This document shows positions 5,518 to 12,230 of a stretch of 13,080 nucleotides of DNA, piece by piece (position 1 is the first letter of the stretch; each line of letters opens with the position of its first letter). Position numbers and translations under genes: made by a program. Source of the stretch: Methanobacteriota archaeon (GTDB taxonomy: Archaea; Halobacteriota; Halobacteria; Halobacteriales; Halalkalicoccaceae); NCBI GenBank assembly GCA_022561895.1, contig JADFQH010000047.1, forward strand, positions 1 to 13,080, given 5' to 3'. A model generated the notes under the pieces. The model saw nothing but the letters and a program-made list of their open reading frames with translations, had not been told where the DNA came from and did no database searches.

Positions 5518-6537
5518 ATGTCCTCCGAACCGAATATCGGGATCGTTGGAGCGGGCGTGGCCGGACTCGGCGTGGCCTACGAACTGCGCGAATCCGACGC
5601 CGACGTGACCCTGTTAGAGAAACGCGAGGAGGTGGGTGGTCGGGCCGCAACTCGCCGAAAAAACGGCTGTACCTACGATCACGGCGCGAACTACATCACG
5701 CCCGACGAAGAGCTCGACGAGTTCGTCCGAGAACTCGGCGAGGAGGAACTCGTCGAGATCGAGGAGCCGGTCTGGACGTTCGATTCGACTGGAGAGATCT
5801 CGGCGGGTGAGGAGCGCGACCGGCCCGCACTCACCTACGAGAATGGGATCACCCAGTTCTCAAAGCGCGTTTTTTCTACCACTGACGCGACCCTCGACAC
5901 CGAAACGCGGATCGAAACTATCGTCCGCGACGGCGAGCGCTGGCGGGCAAAAAGCGAGGATAGTAGGTATGAGTTCGACGCGCTCGTGATGACACCACCG
6001 GCCCCACAGACCGCCGCGTTGCTTGCCGAGGCGGAGTGGACCGATCCCCTCAGGAACGATCTCGTCAGCGAGATCGAGGCGGTCCCCTACCGGACGATCC
6101 TTTCCGTTCTCTTGCACTACCCCTTCGGGATCGACCGTCCCTACTACGCGCTGGTCAACACCGACAAAGACCACGAGATCGGCTGGCTCTCGCGCGAGGA
6201 GTGCAAATCCGGGCACGTTCCCGATGGCGACTCGCTTCTCGTTGTCCAGATGGCTCCCGACTGGTCGCTGGAACGCTATGGGGAGTCCGAAAAGGCGATC
6301 ACCGAGGCGGCCGCGGAACTGGCTGCCGACTTGCTCGAAGAACCTCCACTCAGCTCCCCCGACTGGAGCGACGTACAGCGCTGGCGTCACGCCCTGCCGG
6401 ACGGCGGCGGGGATTCGTCCGTGATCGAACGTGGCGAAGAGCACTCACTCTACTTCGCGGGCGACTGGGCCGCCGGCGAGGGACGGGTGGCCGCCGCCTT
6501 CGAGAGCGGGCGCGCGGTCGGCCGCAGGCTACTGTAG
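5518..6537 (+). CDS. Renalase-like FAD-dependent oxidoreductase (amine oxidase superfamily)
   Basis: 339 residues, close to renalase length. The N-terminus NIGIVGAGVAGLGVAYEL is a Rossmann FAD-binding fold with GxGxxG at 11-16. The acidic residue for the ADP ribose is E34, followed by the GGRAATRR motif at 40-47 and YDHGANYI at 53-60, both typical of the renalase/COG3380 group. The C-terminal YFAGDWAAGEGRVAAAFESGRAVGRRL (about 312-338) is the second flavin-contacting motif of amine oxidases. Renalases oxidise misreduced (2- or 6-dihydro) NAD(P)H, but the substrate of haloarchaeal members is not known. There is no signal peptide, so it is cytoplasmic. A TATA-like CTTATT centred ~30 bases before the ATG suggests a leaderless mRNA. 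It ends convergently, overlapping the next gene by 9 bases. Confidence 0.88.
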   Translation: MSSEPNIGIVGAGVAGLGVAYELRESDADVTLLEKREEVGGRAATRRKNGCTYDHGANYITPDEELDEFVRELGEEELVEIEEPVWTFDSTGEISAGEERDRPALTYENGITQFSKRVFSTTDATLDTETRIETIVRDGERWRAKSEDSRYEFDALVMTPPAPQTAALLAEAEWTDPLRNDLVSEIEAVPYRTILSVLLHYPFGIDRPYYALVNTDKDHEIGWLSREECKSGHVPDGDSLLVVQMAPDWSLERYGESEKAITEAAAELAADLLEEPPLSSPDWSDVQRWRHALPDGGGDSSVIERGEEHSLYFAGDWAAGEGRVAAAFESGRAVGRRLL

Positions 6538-7206
6538 GCGGGAAACGAGTCCGTCGAGGTGGTCGATCCCGACGATCGCGACGGTCGGACCCGGCAGTTC
6601 ACCGAGGACGGTGGCCATGCAGTCCTCGCGGATGGCGTCGCGGTGGGCGACATGAGGCGGCGAGAACGCGGAGACGGCCCGTGCGGCCGAAACGTGCGAG
6701 CGCTCGTCTGTGGCACACGCTTCGATCCCATCTCGATGATTACAGTCGTAGCTAAACGAGCGCTCGTCCTCGGTTCGACTTCCCAATCCGGCGGCCGCAA
6801 GCCGACAGCGCACCGCCCGTGTGCTCGTGGCACGAACGGCCGAGTACAGTCGTCCAAGCGTCTCGCGATCGAGCCGTTCTCGTCGTACGTAGTTGTAAAA
6901 CGTACGAGCGAACGTCCGGCTCGGGCCGTCGATGCCGACGACGGAGACATCCGTCTCGCTGATAGCTGCGCTCATCTCGCCACCGGCAGAGAAGTCCTTG
7001 CTCGCTGCATACGACCGATAGAGCGGAACTGCGAGCGGCGGGAGTTCGAGTGCGAGCGTCACGGGGTTCGTTTTGCGTAGCACTACCCGGACGCGCTCGA
7101 TACTCGCGGGATGGTCGTGAACGACACCGACGAGCGTAAGATCCGGGAGCCAACGGATGTATTCGGGATTGGGGAGAGTTTTCGAGAGGGGGCTGGCAGT
7201 TGACAC
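6529..7206 (-). CDS. TraB/PrgY-like family protein
   Basis: 225 residues starting from GTG; it is the first ATG or GTG after the in-frame stop of the preceding gene. Motifs of the TraB/PrgY/GumN superfamily are visible: LVGVVHDHPASIERV (25-39) with the conserved His-30, VTLALELPP (49-57) with the conserved Glu-54, GIDGPSR (91-97), and a C-terminal REDCMATVLGEL...VAIVGIDHLDGL (193-220) matching the family's final R-(D)-x-M-A and V-V-G-x-x-H elements. Some members act as peptide-pheromone inhibitors or metal-dependent proteases; the role in haloarchaea is unknown. No membrane helices are seen, unlike longer TraB proteins. The Cys content (134, 155, 164, 196) is unusual for a haloarchaeal protein. 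It lies 69 bases downstream of the kinase-like gene and may share its transcript. Confidence 0.75.
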   Translation of the reverse strand: MSTASPLSKTLPNPEYIRWLPDLTLVGVVHDHPASIERVRVVLRKTNPVTLALELPPLAVPLYRSYAASKDFSAGGEMSAAISETDVSVVGIDGPSRTFARTFYNYVRRERLDRETLGRLYSAVRATSTRAVRCRLAAAGLGSRTEDERSFSYDCNHRDGIEACATDERSHVSAARAVSAFSPPHVAHRDAIREDCMATVLGELPGPTVAIVGIDHLDGLVSRLQ

Positions 7207-7275
7207 GGCTTCTCGAATCGAATCAGCCGCGTCTCGAACGTATAGTTCAGCGAACCGACCGGTGAGGAGAACCGG

Positions 7276-7962
7276 TTACCCGGCGGTTTCCGTCTGTGGA
7301 TCGTTTTCCTGTGGATCGTTCACTCGTGCGTTGACCTGTCGTGGTGCACGCTCTAACGAATGCGAGTCCGTCTCGGAACGAGTGATGGTGTCGAGTAGTT
7401 CGGTTCCGATTCTGTCGATCGACTGGTCGGTGTCCACCCGATCCCAGCCGTGTTGCTCGGCGAGCCGTTCGTGAAACCGGTGTGCCGATCGGTAGTAGCT
7501 CTTCGAGGTTTCGAGATCCCGCCCGCTCATTCTCCCGACGAGCGTATCGAGATCGGCGGTCAACCAGACTGTCTGATCGGGGGCGGGCAGCGTGTGGACG
7601 AGCCACGGCGCAAGCGGGCCGTAGCAGTCGTACAGAAACTGATGCCGGTAGCGATCGAAGACGACGATCCGGTTTCGGTACCGGGAGCGCGCAAGCGCGA
7701 GCGAGACGAGCGCGAACCAGTAGCCAAAGAGCACCATACATAGTCGTCGTGTGACCCGACTCACGAGGGTTGGACGGTGCAGCCAGCCGACGAGTCGCCG
7801 CTTGATCCGCTCGCCACCGGGGATAAGCGAAATGAAATCGTTCGAAGGATGAACGTACGTCGCCTCGTGGCCGGCCTCACGAAGTCGGTTCGTCAGCAAC
7901 TGTGCCTGCGTCGTCTTTCCGGCTCCATCGAGACCAACGAGTGCAATGACGTACGTTTTCAC
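7276..7962 (-). CDS. Thymidylate-kinase-like P-loop kinase
   Basis: With the GTG start at 7962 the protein has 228 residues. The P-loop GLDGAGKTT is at 10-18, and a DRY motif in VVFDRYRHQFLYD at about 100-112 is the thymidylate kinase signature. VWLTADLDTLVGRMSGRD (about 132-149) and a C-terminal HGWDRVDTDQSID correspond to the P2/LID and adenine-side elements. The hydrophobic stretch FGYWFALVSLALARSRY before DRY is typical of divergent TMK-like proteins rather than housekeeping Tmk, so the true substrate is uncertain. An in-frame ATG at 8007 would add 15 residues, but the TATA box lies inside that extension. The C-terminus carries a five-codon tandem duplication (NDPQE, NDPQT; 12-bp direct repeats at 7294-7305 and 7309-7320). 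Confidence 0.8.
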   Translation of the reverse strand: MKTYVIALVGLDGAGKTTQAQLLTNRLREAGHEATYVHPSNDFISLIPGGERIKRRLVGWLHRPTLVSRVTRRLCMVLFGYWFALVSLALARSRYRNRIVVFDRYRHQFLYDCYGPLAPWLVHTLPAPDQTVWLTADLDTLVGRMSGRDLETSKSYYRSAHRFHERLAEQHGWDRVDTDQSIDRIGTELLDTITRSETDSHSLERAPRQVNARVNDPQENDPQTETAG

Positions 7963-7985
7963 TGTATTAGTCAAACGACGGCGAG

Positions 7986-7993
7986 AAAATAAG
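7986..7993 (-). promoter_or_regulatory. TATA box of the kinase-like gene
   Basis: CTTATTTT on the minus strand is centred 27 bases before the GTG at 7962, the spacing of a leaderless haloarchaeal promoter. It decides in favour of the internal GTG start over ATG 8007, which lies upstream of the box. Confidence 0.6.
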
Positions 7994-8005
7994 TGTCGTG
8001 TTTCC

Positions 8006-8085
8006 ATACTGTCGACTGTGAGTCATTCCGCGATCTCGTGAGATCGGCGCCACGAAAAACGACAACCAGTTACAGTCGACAGTAT
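8006..8085. repeat. 14-bp perfect inverted repeat between moaA and the kinase gene
   Basis: atactgtcgactgt (8006-8019) and acagtcgacagtat (8072-8085) are exact reverse complements 52 bases apart, and each arm contains the palindrome gtcgac. Inside lies a second hairpin, cgatctc-gt-gagatcg (8031-8046). A minus-strand T5 run (8055-8059) about 26 bases after the moaA stop could be its terminator. One arm begins exactly at the moaA stop codon. Paired operators, an mRNA 3' structure or the footprint of a small mobile element are all possible. Confidence 0.7.
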
Positions 8086-9068
8086 CAGGCGTTGATGTAT
8101 TTGTCGTTCATCTCCCAGCCGCCATCGCCGCTTCGAACCATATACTCGCCGTAGAACGGTACACGATTTTCGATCGTTTCCCTGAGCGTCTCGCGGATCT
8201 CATCCCTGCCCATCTCGCCCATCGGCCGGAGGTCGTCGTTGCGGTTCAAACAGCCTTTCAGATACCCCTCGTGGGTAACTCGCACCCGATGGCAGTTCGC
8301 ACAGAACTCGGGGTTTTCGACCGGGTCGACGATCTCGACCATCCCGCGACCGTCCCCGTCGTCGTTTTCGATCCAGTAGCGCGCGCGGTGGTGCATCTCG
8401 CGACGCTCGATCTCTACTGCTTGCTCGGAAAGCCAGTTGTGAACCCGATCGATGTCGATGTTCCACTCGGGTTTTCCAGTTAACTCGGGCATATACTGGA
8501 TCAGTTGTAGTTGAAGGCCGTCGTTTTTCGCGACGTGCTCGACCATCTCGGGGACGTACCCGGCAGTGTGCTCGAAGACGACCATGTTGAGCTTCACGGG
8601 GTCCAACCCTGCGTCGAGTGCGGCGTGAACCCCTTCGATCACTCTGTCGTACGCGCCACTTTTCGTGATCTCGGCGAACTCCTTCGGATCGAGGGCGTCC
8701 TGTGAGACGTTCACTCTCGAAAGACCGGCCTCGACGAGCCCTTCGGCGCGACCCGGCAGAAACGTGCCGTTGGTCGTCATCGAGACCTCCATTTCGGAGG
8801 GTGTGCGTCGGATGATCTCCTCCAAATCATCGCGCAACATCGGCTCCCCGCCGGTGAATTTCACCTTCCCGATACCGAACTCGGTCGCGACTTCGAGAAA
8901 CCGAACGATGTCGTCCGTGTTCATCTCGTTGTCCTGGGGATCCATCGGTCCGCGTGTATCGCCAAGCCCCTCGTTGTGACAGTAGACACAGTCGAAGTTA
9001 CACCGGTCGGTCAGCGAGACCCGAACTCCCGTTACCTCCCGCCCGAACTCATCGGCGAGGACACTCAT
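8085..9068 (-). CDS. moaA: GTP 3',8-cyclase MoaA (radical SAM, molybdopterin biosynthesis)
   Basis: MoaA converts GTP to 3',8-cH2GTP, the first step of molybdenum cofactor synthesis. The 327 residues show the radical SAM cluster motif C23-x3-C27-x2-C30 in LTDRCNFDCVYCH, GGEP at 73-76 for SAM binding, NVSQDALDP (120-128) and the second cluster ligands C256-x2-C259-x13-C273, which together define MoaA within the superfamily. The usual C-terminal Gly-Gly tail is absent; the protein ends NDKYINA. TATA GTTTAAGT is centred ~27 bases before the ATG, so the mRNA is leaderless. No other moa genes are nearby. Confidence 0.95.
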   Translation of the reverse strand: MSVLADEFGREVTGVRVSLTDRCNFDCVYCHNEGLGDTRGPMDPQDNEMNTDDIVRFLEVATEFGIGKVKFTGGEPMLRDDLEEIIRRTPSEMEVSMTTNGTFLPGRAEGLVEAGLSRVNVSQDALDPKEFAEITKSGAYDRVIEGVHAALDAGLDPVKLNMVVFEHTAGYVPEMVEHVAKNDGLQLQLIQYMPELTGKPEWNIDIDRVHNWLSEQAVEIERREMHHRARYWIENDDGDGRGMVEIVDPVENPEFCANCHRVRVTHEGYLKGCLNRNDDLRPMGEMGRDEIRETLRETIENRVPFYGEYMVRSGDGGWEMNDKYINA

Positions 9069-9090
9069 GGCTCAGTCTATCAAGCGGAGG

Positions 9091-9100
9091 AACTTAAACT
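9091..9100 (-). promoter_or_regulatory. TATA box of moaA
   Basis: AGTTTAAGTT on the minus strand is centred about 27 bases before ATG 9068, giving a leaderless transcript. The moaA start has no SD, which agrees. Confidence 0.6.
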
Positions 9101-9136
9101 GGTGGTCACGATCGGCGACGACGTAACTGATTTTGA

Positions 9137-9745
9137 TTACCAGAGATAGGCGACCAGCAGCGTGAGAAAACAGAGCATGAACGCGGCCGCAAGCGCTCCG
9201 ACGATGTTCATCGCGCCCGCGGTGGCGACGAACAGCAAGAGGAGATAGAGGATCGTGATGCCAAATCCCAGACCCGCGATCGGGCCAGTCTCGCCCGACT
9301 TGCCCGACCAGCGTTGCTCGTCGATTCGTTGACTGGGGTCCTCGGCATGCCAGTTCCCGTCGACCCGCTTGAGGATGATCTCTTCGCCTTCGATCCCGCC
9401 GAGGCTACTTGGACTGTAGCCGAGATCATCGATCAGGCGCGCGAACTTGAAACGGTCGCTCCACGGGATCGGTTTGTCGAAATCCTCGCTCACATAGGCA
9501 TCATGTGGAAGCCGATACCACAGCCGAATCGTTTCGGCGTCGTGATCGACCACTGTTTCGATCTGCGCGCGCAGCCTGCGGTCGTCGACCGACCGAAGCT
9601 GGATTCGGCCGAGTTCGTCCGCGAGGTCGGTGGCGTCCGACTCTATTGGGGCCGCCTCGTTCGCTGGCTGTTCTGTCGTCGATTGGCGGTTTGTATCGTG
9701 CTCGTACGGATCCATAATCTCCCCATCCCCGTGGGATATGTACAC
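9137..9745 (-). CDS. Uncharacterised acidic protein with two C-terminal membrane helices
   Basis: 202 residues; I do not recognise the family. Residues 1-50 are polar and acidic, probably disordered. Residues 50-140 form a soluble part with charged strands and LWYRLPHDAYVSEDFDKPIPWSDRFKFARLIDDLGY, ending in EEIILKRVDGNWHAEDP. Two hydrophobic helices follow (about 156-178 and 180-201), ending at a terminal Trp. The soluble N-terminal part would most likely face the cytoplasm. A second ATG at 9715 (residue 11) has GGGGAG just upstream and may be the real start. Its stop is 68 bases upstream of moaA, which reads in the same direction from its own promoter. Confidence 0.65.
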   Translation of the reverse strand: MYISHGDGEIMDPYEHDTNRQSTTEQPANEAAPIESDATDLADELGRIQLRSVDDRRLRAQIETVVDHDAETIRLWYRLPHDAYVSEDFDKPIPWSDRFKFARLIDDLGYSPSSLGGIEGEEIILKRVDGNWHAEDPSQRIDEQRWSGKSGETGPIAGLGFGITILYLLLLFVATAGAMNIVGALAAAFMLCFLTLLVAYLW

Positions 9746-9831
9746 ACTACTTGGGCAACCAACATACGTATTGTGTCCGAAATCCGACCCTTCAGAACGT
9801 TGGCAGTCGGATTGAGAGCGCTGGTCGCAGG

Positions 9832-9928
9832 CTATAGCAGCCGTTGCAGATCAATACACACCCCCTGTACCCAGCGCCCCGGACGCTGGGTACAGGGGGT
9901 GTGTGAACAGTTTCAACGACGACTATAG
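9832..9928. repeat. 97-base palindromic element with 21-bp perfect core upstream of mrp
   Basis: The core arms 9856-9876 (acacaccccctgtaccc...) and 9884-9904 are perfect reverse complements over 21 bp with a 7-base loop. An outer pair, 9832-9846 (ctatagcagccgttg) with 9914-9928 (caacgacgactatag), matches at 12 of 15 positions. A separate 8-bp inverted repeat, aatccgac (9781-9788) and gtcggatt (9806-9813), precedes it. The spacer 9746-10025 otherwise contains only promoters. There is no T-run for a terminator. The near-symmetric ctatag ends resemble a small non-autonomous mobile element, but no target duplication was identified. Confidence 0.85.
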
Positions 9929-9995
9929 TCGGGCGAGTTCGGGCGGTGTACGGCCGCTGTGCTGCTCGAATGAAGTGTTCCGACCGACAGTAAGC

Positions 9996-10001
9996 GTTAT
10001 C
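9996..10001 (+). promoter_or_regulatory. TATA-like element of mrp
   Basis: The sequence gttatc is centred ~27 bases before ATG 10026. It fits a leaderless promoter and supports this start over the longer in-frame ATG at 9903, which lies inside the palindromic element. Confidence 0.5.
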
Positions 10002-10025
10002 CGCCCGAAAACGCCTATCTCGGGT

Positions 10026-11066
10026 ATGGACGAAGACGCCGTTCTCAACCGCCTGCGTGGCGTCGAGGACCCTGATCTCGGCGACGATATCGTCTCGCTC
10101 GGCCTTGTGAACGAGATTTCCGTCGAGCCAGATCGAGTCGCCATCTCGCTCGCCCTCGGCGCGCCCTACTCACCCAACGAGACACAGATCGCTTCCGAGG
10201 TTCGGGACGCCCTCTCGGATTTCGATGGCGAACTCGATCTTTCCGCTCGCGTCGAAACCGGTCTCTCCCCCGATGAACAGGTGCTCCCGAACGTCGAGAA
10301 CGTTATCGCCGTTTCATCAGGCAAGGGTGGTGTCGGCAAATCGACCGTCGCCGTCAACCTCGCGGCCGGACTCTCGCAACTCGGCGCGCGCGTCGGTCTC
10401 TTTGATGCCGATATCTACGGACCGAACGTCCCGCGGATGGTCGATGCCGACCAACGCCCGCAAGCCACCGAGGAGGAAGTCATCATTCCGCCAGAGAAGT
10501 TCGGGATGAAGCTCATGAGCATGGACTTTTTAGTGGGTAAAGACGACCCCGTAATCTGGCGCGGTCCGATGGTTCACAAAGTCCTCACGCAGCTCTGGGA
10601 GGATGTCGAATGGGGGCATCTGGACTACATGATCGTCGACCTCCCCCCCGGTACCGGCGACGCCCAGCTCACCCTGCTTCAGAGCGTACCCGTCACTGGA
10701 GCGGTGATCGTCACAACCCCCCAAGACGTCGCGCTCGACGACGCGAACAAGGGCCTGCGGATGTTCGGCCGCCACGATACAGTTGTGTTGGGGATTGCAG
10801 AAAACATGAGCGGCTTTATCTGTCCGGACTGTGGCTCAGAACACGAGATCTTCGGTAAGGGCGGCGGGAAGTCGTTCGCCCGGAAGAACGAACTCCCGTA
10901 CTTAGGGGGGGTTTCGCTCGATCCCGCTGTTCGGACGGGCGGCGACGAGGGTAGGCCCATCGTTCTCGATACCGAGAGCGAAACGGGAGATGCCTTCCGG
11001 GTACTCACCGAAAACGTCGCGAACAACGTCGGGGTAACGAAGCGCCAGCAGCAGCGCCAGCGATGA
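10026..11066 (+). CDS. mrp: Mrp/NBP35-family iron-sulfur cluster carrier ATPase
   Basis: 346 residues. The N-terminal ~80 form a MIP18/DUF59-type domain (EDPDLGDDIVSLGLVNEI, 14-31). A MinD/Mrp P-loop ATPase follows, with the deviant Walker A SGKGGVGKST (98-107), FDADIYGPN (126-134), YMIVDLPPGTGD (201-212) and TPQDVALDDA (231-240). The C266-P-D-C269 pair bridges a [4Fe-4S] cluster at the dimer interface in this family. It is a scaffold or carrier delivering Fe-S clusters to apo-proteins in the cytoplasm. The Cys often found in the DUF59 loop is absent (LGAPYSPNE). The start is chosen because family homology begins here and a TATA element is correctly spaced. The stop overlaps the next gene as ATGA. 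Confidence 0.94.
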   Translation: MDEDAVLNRLRGVEDPDLGDDIVSLGLVNEISVEPDRVAISLALGAPYSPNETQIASEVRDALSDFDGELDLSARVETGLSPDEQVLPNVENVIAVSSGKGGVGKSTVAVNLAAGLSQLGARVGLFDADIYGPNVPRMVDADQRPQATEEEVIIPPEKFGMKLMSMDFLVGKDDPVIWRGPMVHKVLTQLWEDVEWGHLDYMIVDLPPGTGDAQLTLLQSVPVTGAVIVTTPQDVALDDANKGLRMFGRHDTVVLGIAENMSGFICPDCGSEHEIFGKGGGKSFARKNELPYLGGVSLDPAVRTGGDEGRPIVLDTESETGDAFRVLTENVANNVGVTKRQQQRQR

Positions 11067-11275
11067 GTCCTACTACCGACCCCGAGCGCGTTTCCCTGCT
11101 CAGAGAGACCGCAGACGACCTTCGAGGGGAGAGCTCCGAAAGCAAGCAGCTCGCGGCAATCTTGTATCGGGTGAGCGATCTGTACGACGAGCGCGAGGAG
11201 ACGAGTCCCGAAGAGATCTATATCGCCGTCAGGAATATTTTGAATATCAAGGAACGCGGCGGGTTGAAACGATAG
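11063..11275 (+). CDS. Small conserved-looking protein coupled to mrp
   Basis: 70 residues, acidic, no Cys and no membrane segment. It is largely helical: SLLRETADDL...SKQLAAILYRVSDLYDE...SPEEIYIAVRNILNIKERGGL. The ATG overlaps the mrp stop (ATGA), so the two are translated together, suggesting a function linked to Fe-S carrier activity or simple co-regulation. I do not recognise a domain. The coding character is supported by the haloarchaeal codon pattern and the coupling. Confidence 0.75.
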   Translation: MSPTTDPERVSLLRETADDLRGESSESKQLAAILYRVSDLYDEREETSPEEIYIAVRNILNIKERGGLKR

Positions 11276-11331
11276 GGAACCCCACAGTGTGGAGTTGAAA
11301 GACGTTTCAGCGCGGGACAACTGGTGAGGAT

Positions 11332-11961
11332 ATGGACGCGAATCAGCTCTCTGCGAGCAACCCCTTCGGGATGGATGAAAACTGCCAGAACTGTCCCGAG
11401 CTCTGTGAAACTCGCGAGCAGATCGCCCACGGCTACGGCGACGTGGGTGCGGAGTTTCTCTTCGTCGGCGAACGTCCCTCGTCGGGGGCCGACAGGACAG
11501 GCATTCCATTTTTTGGCGATGAGCGCGGCGAGGCGTTCCAAGAGATTCTGCGGGCGCTCGATTTCGCCACGCAGGAACCCGATGAGGAGCCCGAACTCGA
11601 AAACGCCTTTCTCACCGTGCTGACTCGGTGTCGCCATCCCGATCGCGCGCCCACGGACGAGGAGATCCGGAACTGCGAGCCCTACCTGAACGCCGAGATC
11701 CGGATGATCAACCCCGAGATCATCGTGCCCGTGGGCGAGCGCGCGCTCCGTGAGATCGCGACGGAGTATACGACGACACCCGCAGAAGAGTTTGACATCG
11801 AGGCCGACCACGCCACCGAGATCAGGGGTCGAGGATTCGAACTCGTCCCGATGATCGACCCCGGAGTGCAGACCGACAACCAGCGCGAGGCGTTTTTGCA
11901 GGCTTTCTCCGACCTGTTCGGACGGGATTACCGACAGACGAAGGGTCGACAGGGTCGGTAG
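11332..11961 (+). CDS. Uracil-DNA glycosylase superfamily protein, divergent
   Basis: 209 residues. The N-terminal C18-x2-C21-x3-C25 (CQNCPELCETR) and C100/C115 (LTRCRHPDRAPTDEEIRNC) match the Fe-S ligand pattern of family 4/5 uracil-DNA glycosylases. GERPSSGADRTGIPFFGD (46-63) aligns with motif A of the family-5 type (GANRTGxxFTGD). NPEIIVPVGERAL (127-139) is the conserved strand before the second motif. The C-terminal motif usually reads HPS or HPA, but here it is MIDPG (174-178), so the catalytic/phosphate-side His appears replaced by Asp. It could be a glycosylase with altered chemistry or a non-catalytic DNA-binding relative. SD GGTGA lies a few bases before the ATG. The gene ends five bases from the convergent next gene. 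Confidence 0.82.
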   Translation: MDANQLSASNPFGMDENCQNCPELCETREQIAHGYGDVGAEFLFVGERPSSGADRTGIPFFGDERGEAFQEILRALDFATQEPDEEPELENAFLTVLTRCRHPDRAPTDEEIRNCEPYLNAEIRMINPEIIVPVGERALREIATEYTTTPAEEFDIEADHATEIRGRGFELVPMIDPGVQTDNQREAFLQAFSDLFGRDYRQTKGRQGR

Positions 11962-11966
11962 TCCGA

Positions 11967-12188
11967 TCAGTCCGTATCGAACAATGCGTCATAGCGGGTG
12001 TACCACCACGCAACGAGGACAAAGACAACGAGAGCGCCGACGAACATTCCAATGAATCCGGCGGCAGGCCCGGCGAGAGATGCGAACGGGCGCGCGAGGA
12101 CCGCGCCCCCAGCGGCCATCAGCCCGACAACGGCGAATCCGAGGATGAGCCGGGTGACGACGTTCTGCTCGACAGGGTTGGACGCCAT
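11967..12188 (-). CDS. Small two-helix membrane protein
   Basis: 73 residues, family not recognised. A short polar N-terminus (1-12) is followed by helix 1 (about 13-32, LILGFAVVGLMAAGGAVLA) and helix 2 (about 41-63, AAGFIGMFVGALVVFVLVAWWY), then an acidic cytoplasm-like tail DALFDTD. The Gly/Ala-rich helices suggest close packing or oligomerisation. It converges on the glycosylase-like gene. A TATA element at 12219-12226 serves it. Confidence 0.75.
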   Translation of the reverse strand: MASNPVEQNVVTRLILGFAVVGLMAAGGAVLARPFASLAGPAAGFIGMFVGALVVFVLVAWWYTRYDALFDTD

Positions 12189-12218
12189 TGTGAGGTCAGT
12201 ACAACGGACAGAAACATG

Positions 12219-12226
12219 ATATTTTC
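12219..12226 (-). promoter_or_regulatory. TATA box of the small membrane protein gene
   Basis: AAAATATC on the minus strand is centred ~34 bases before ATG 12188. It is the last element of haloarchaeal character before the sequence changes to bacterial-type coding near 12235. Confidence 0.45.
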
Positions 12227-12230
12227 GGCC

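Noticed and set aside
7294..7320. Start of a CRISPR or tandem-repeat array
   Set aside because: There are only two 12-bp units at a 15-base period, in frame within the kinase C-terminus: a five-codon duplication rather than an array.
6529..9068. A single functional operon of TraB-like, kinase-like and MoaA genes
   Set aside because: moaA and the kinase each have their own well-spaced TATA box with a probable terminator between them, and the products share no known pathway.
9856..9904. Intrinsic transcription terminator
   Set aside because: The hairpin is strong but no T-run follows on either strand, and it is not placed just after a gene stop: the nearest gene begins, rather than ends, on this side.
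9903..10025. N-terminal extension of Mrp from ATG 9903
   Set aside because: It would encode part of the palindromic element and the promoter. Family homology and the spaced TATA element both place the start at 10026.
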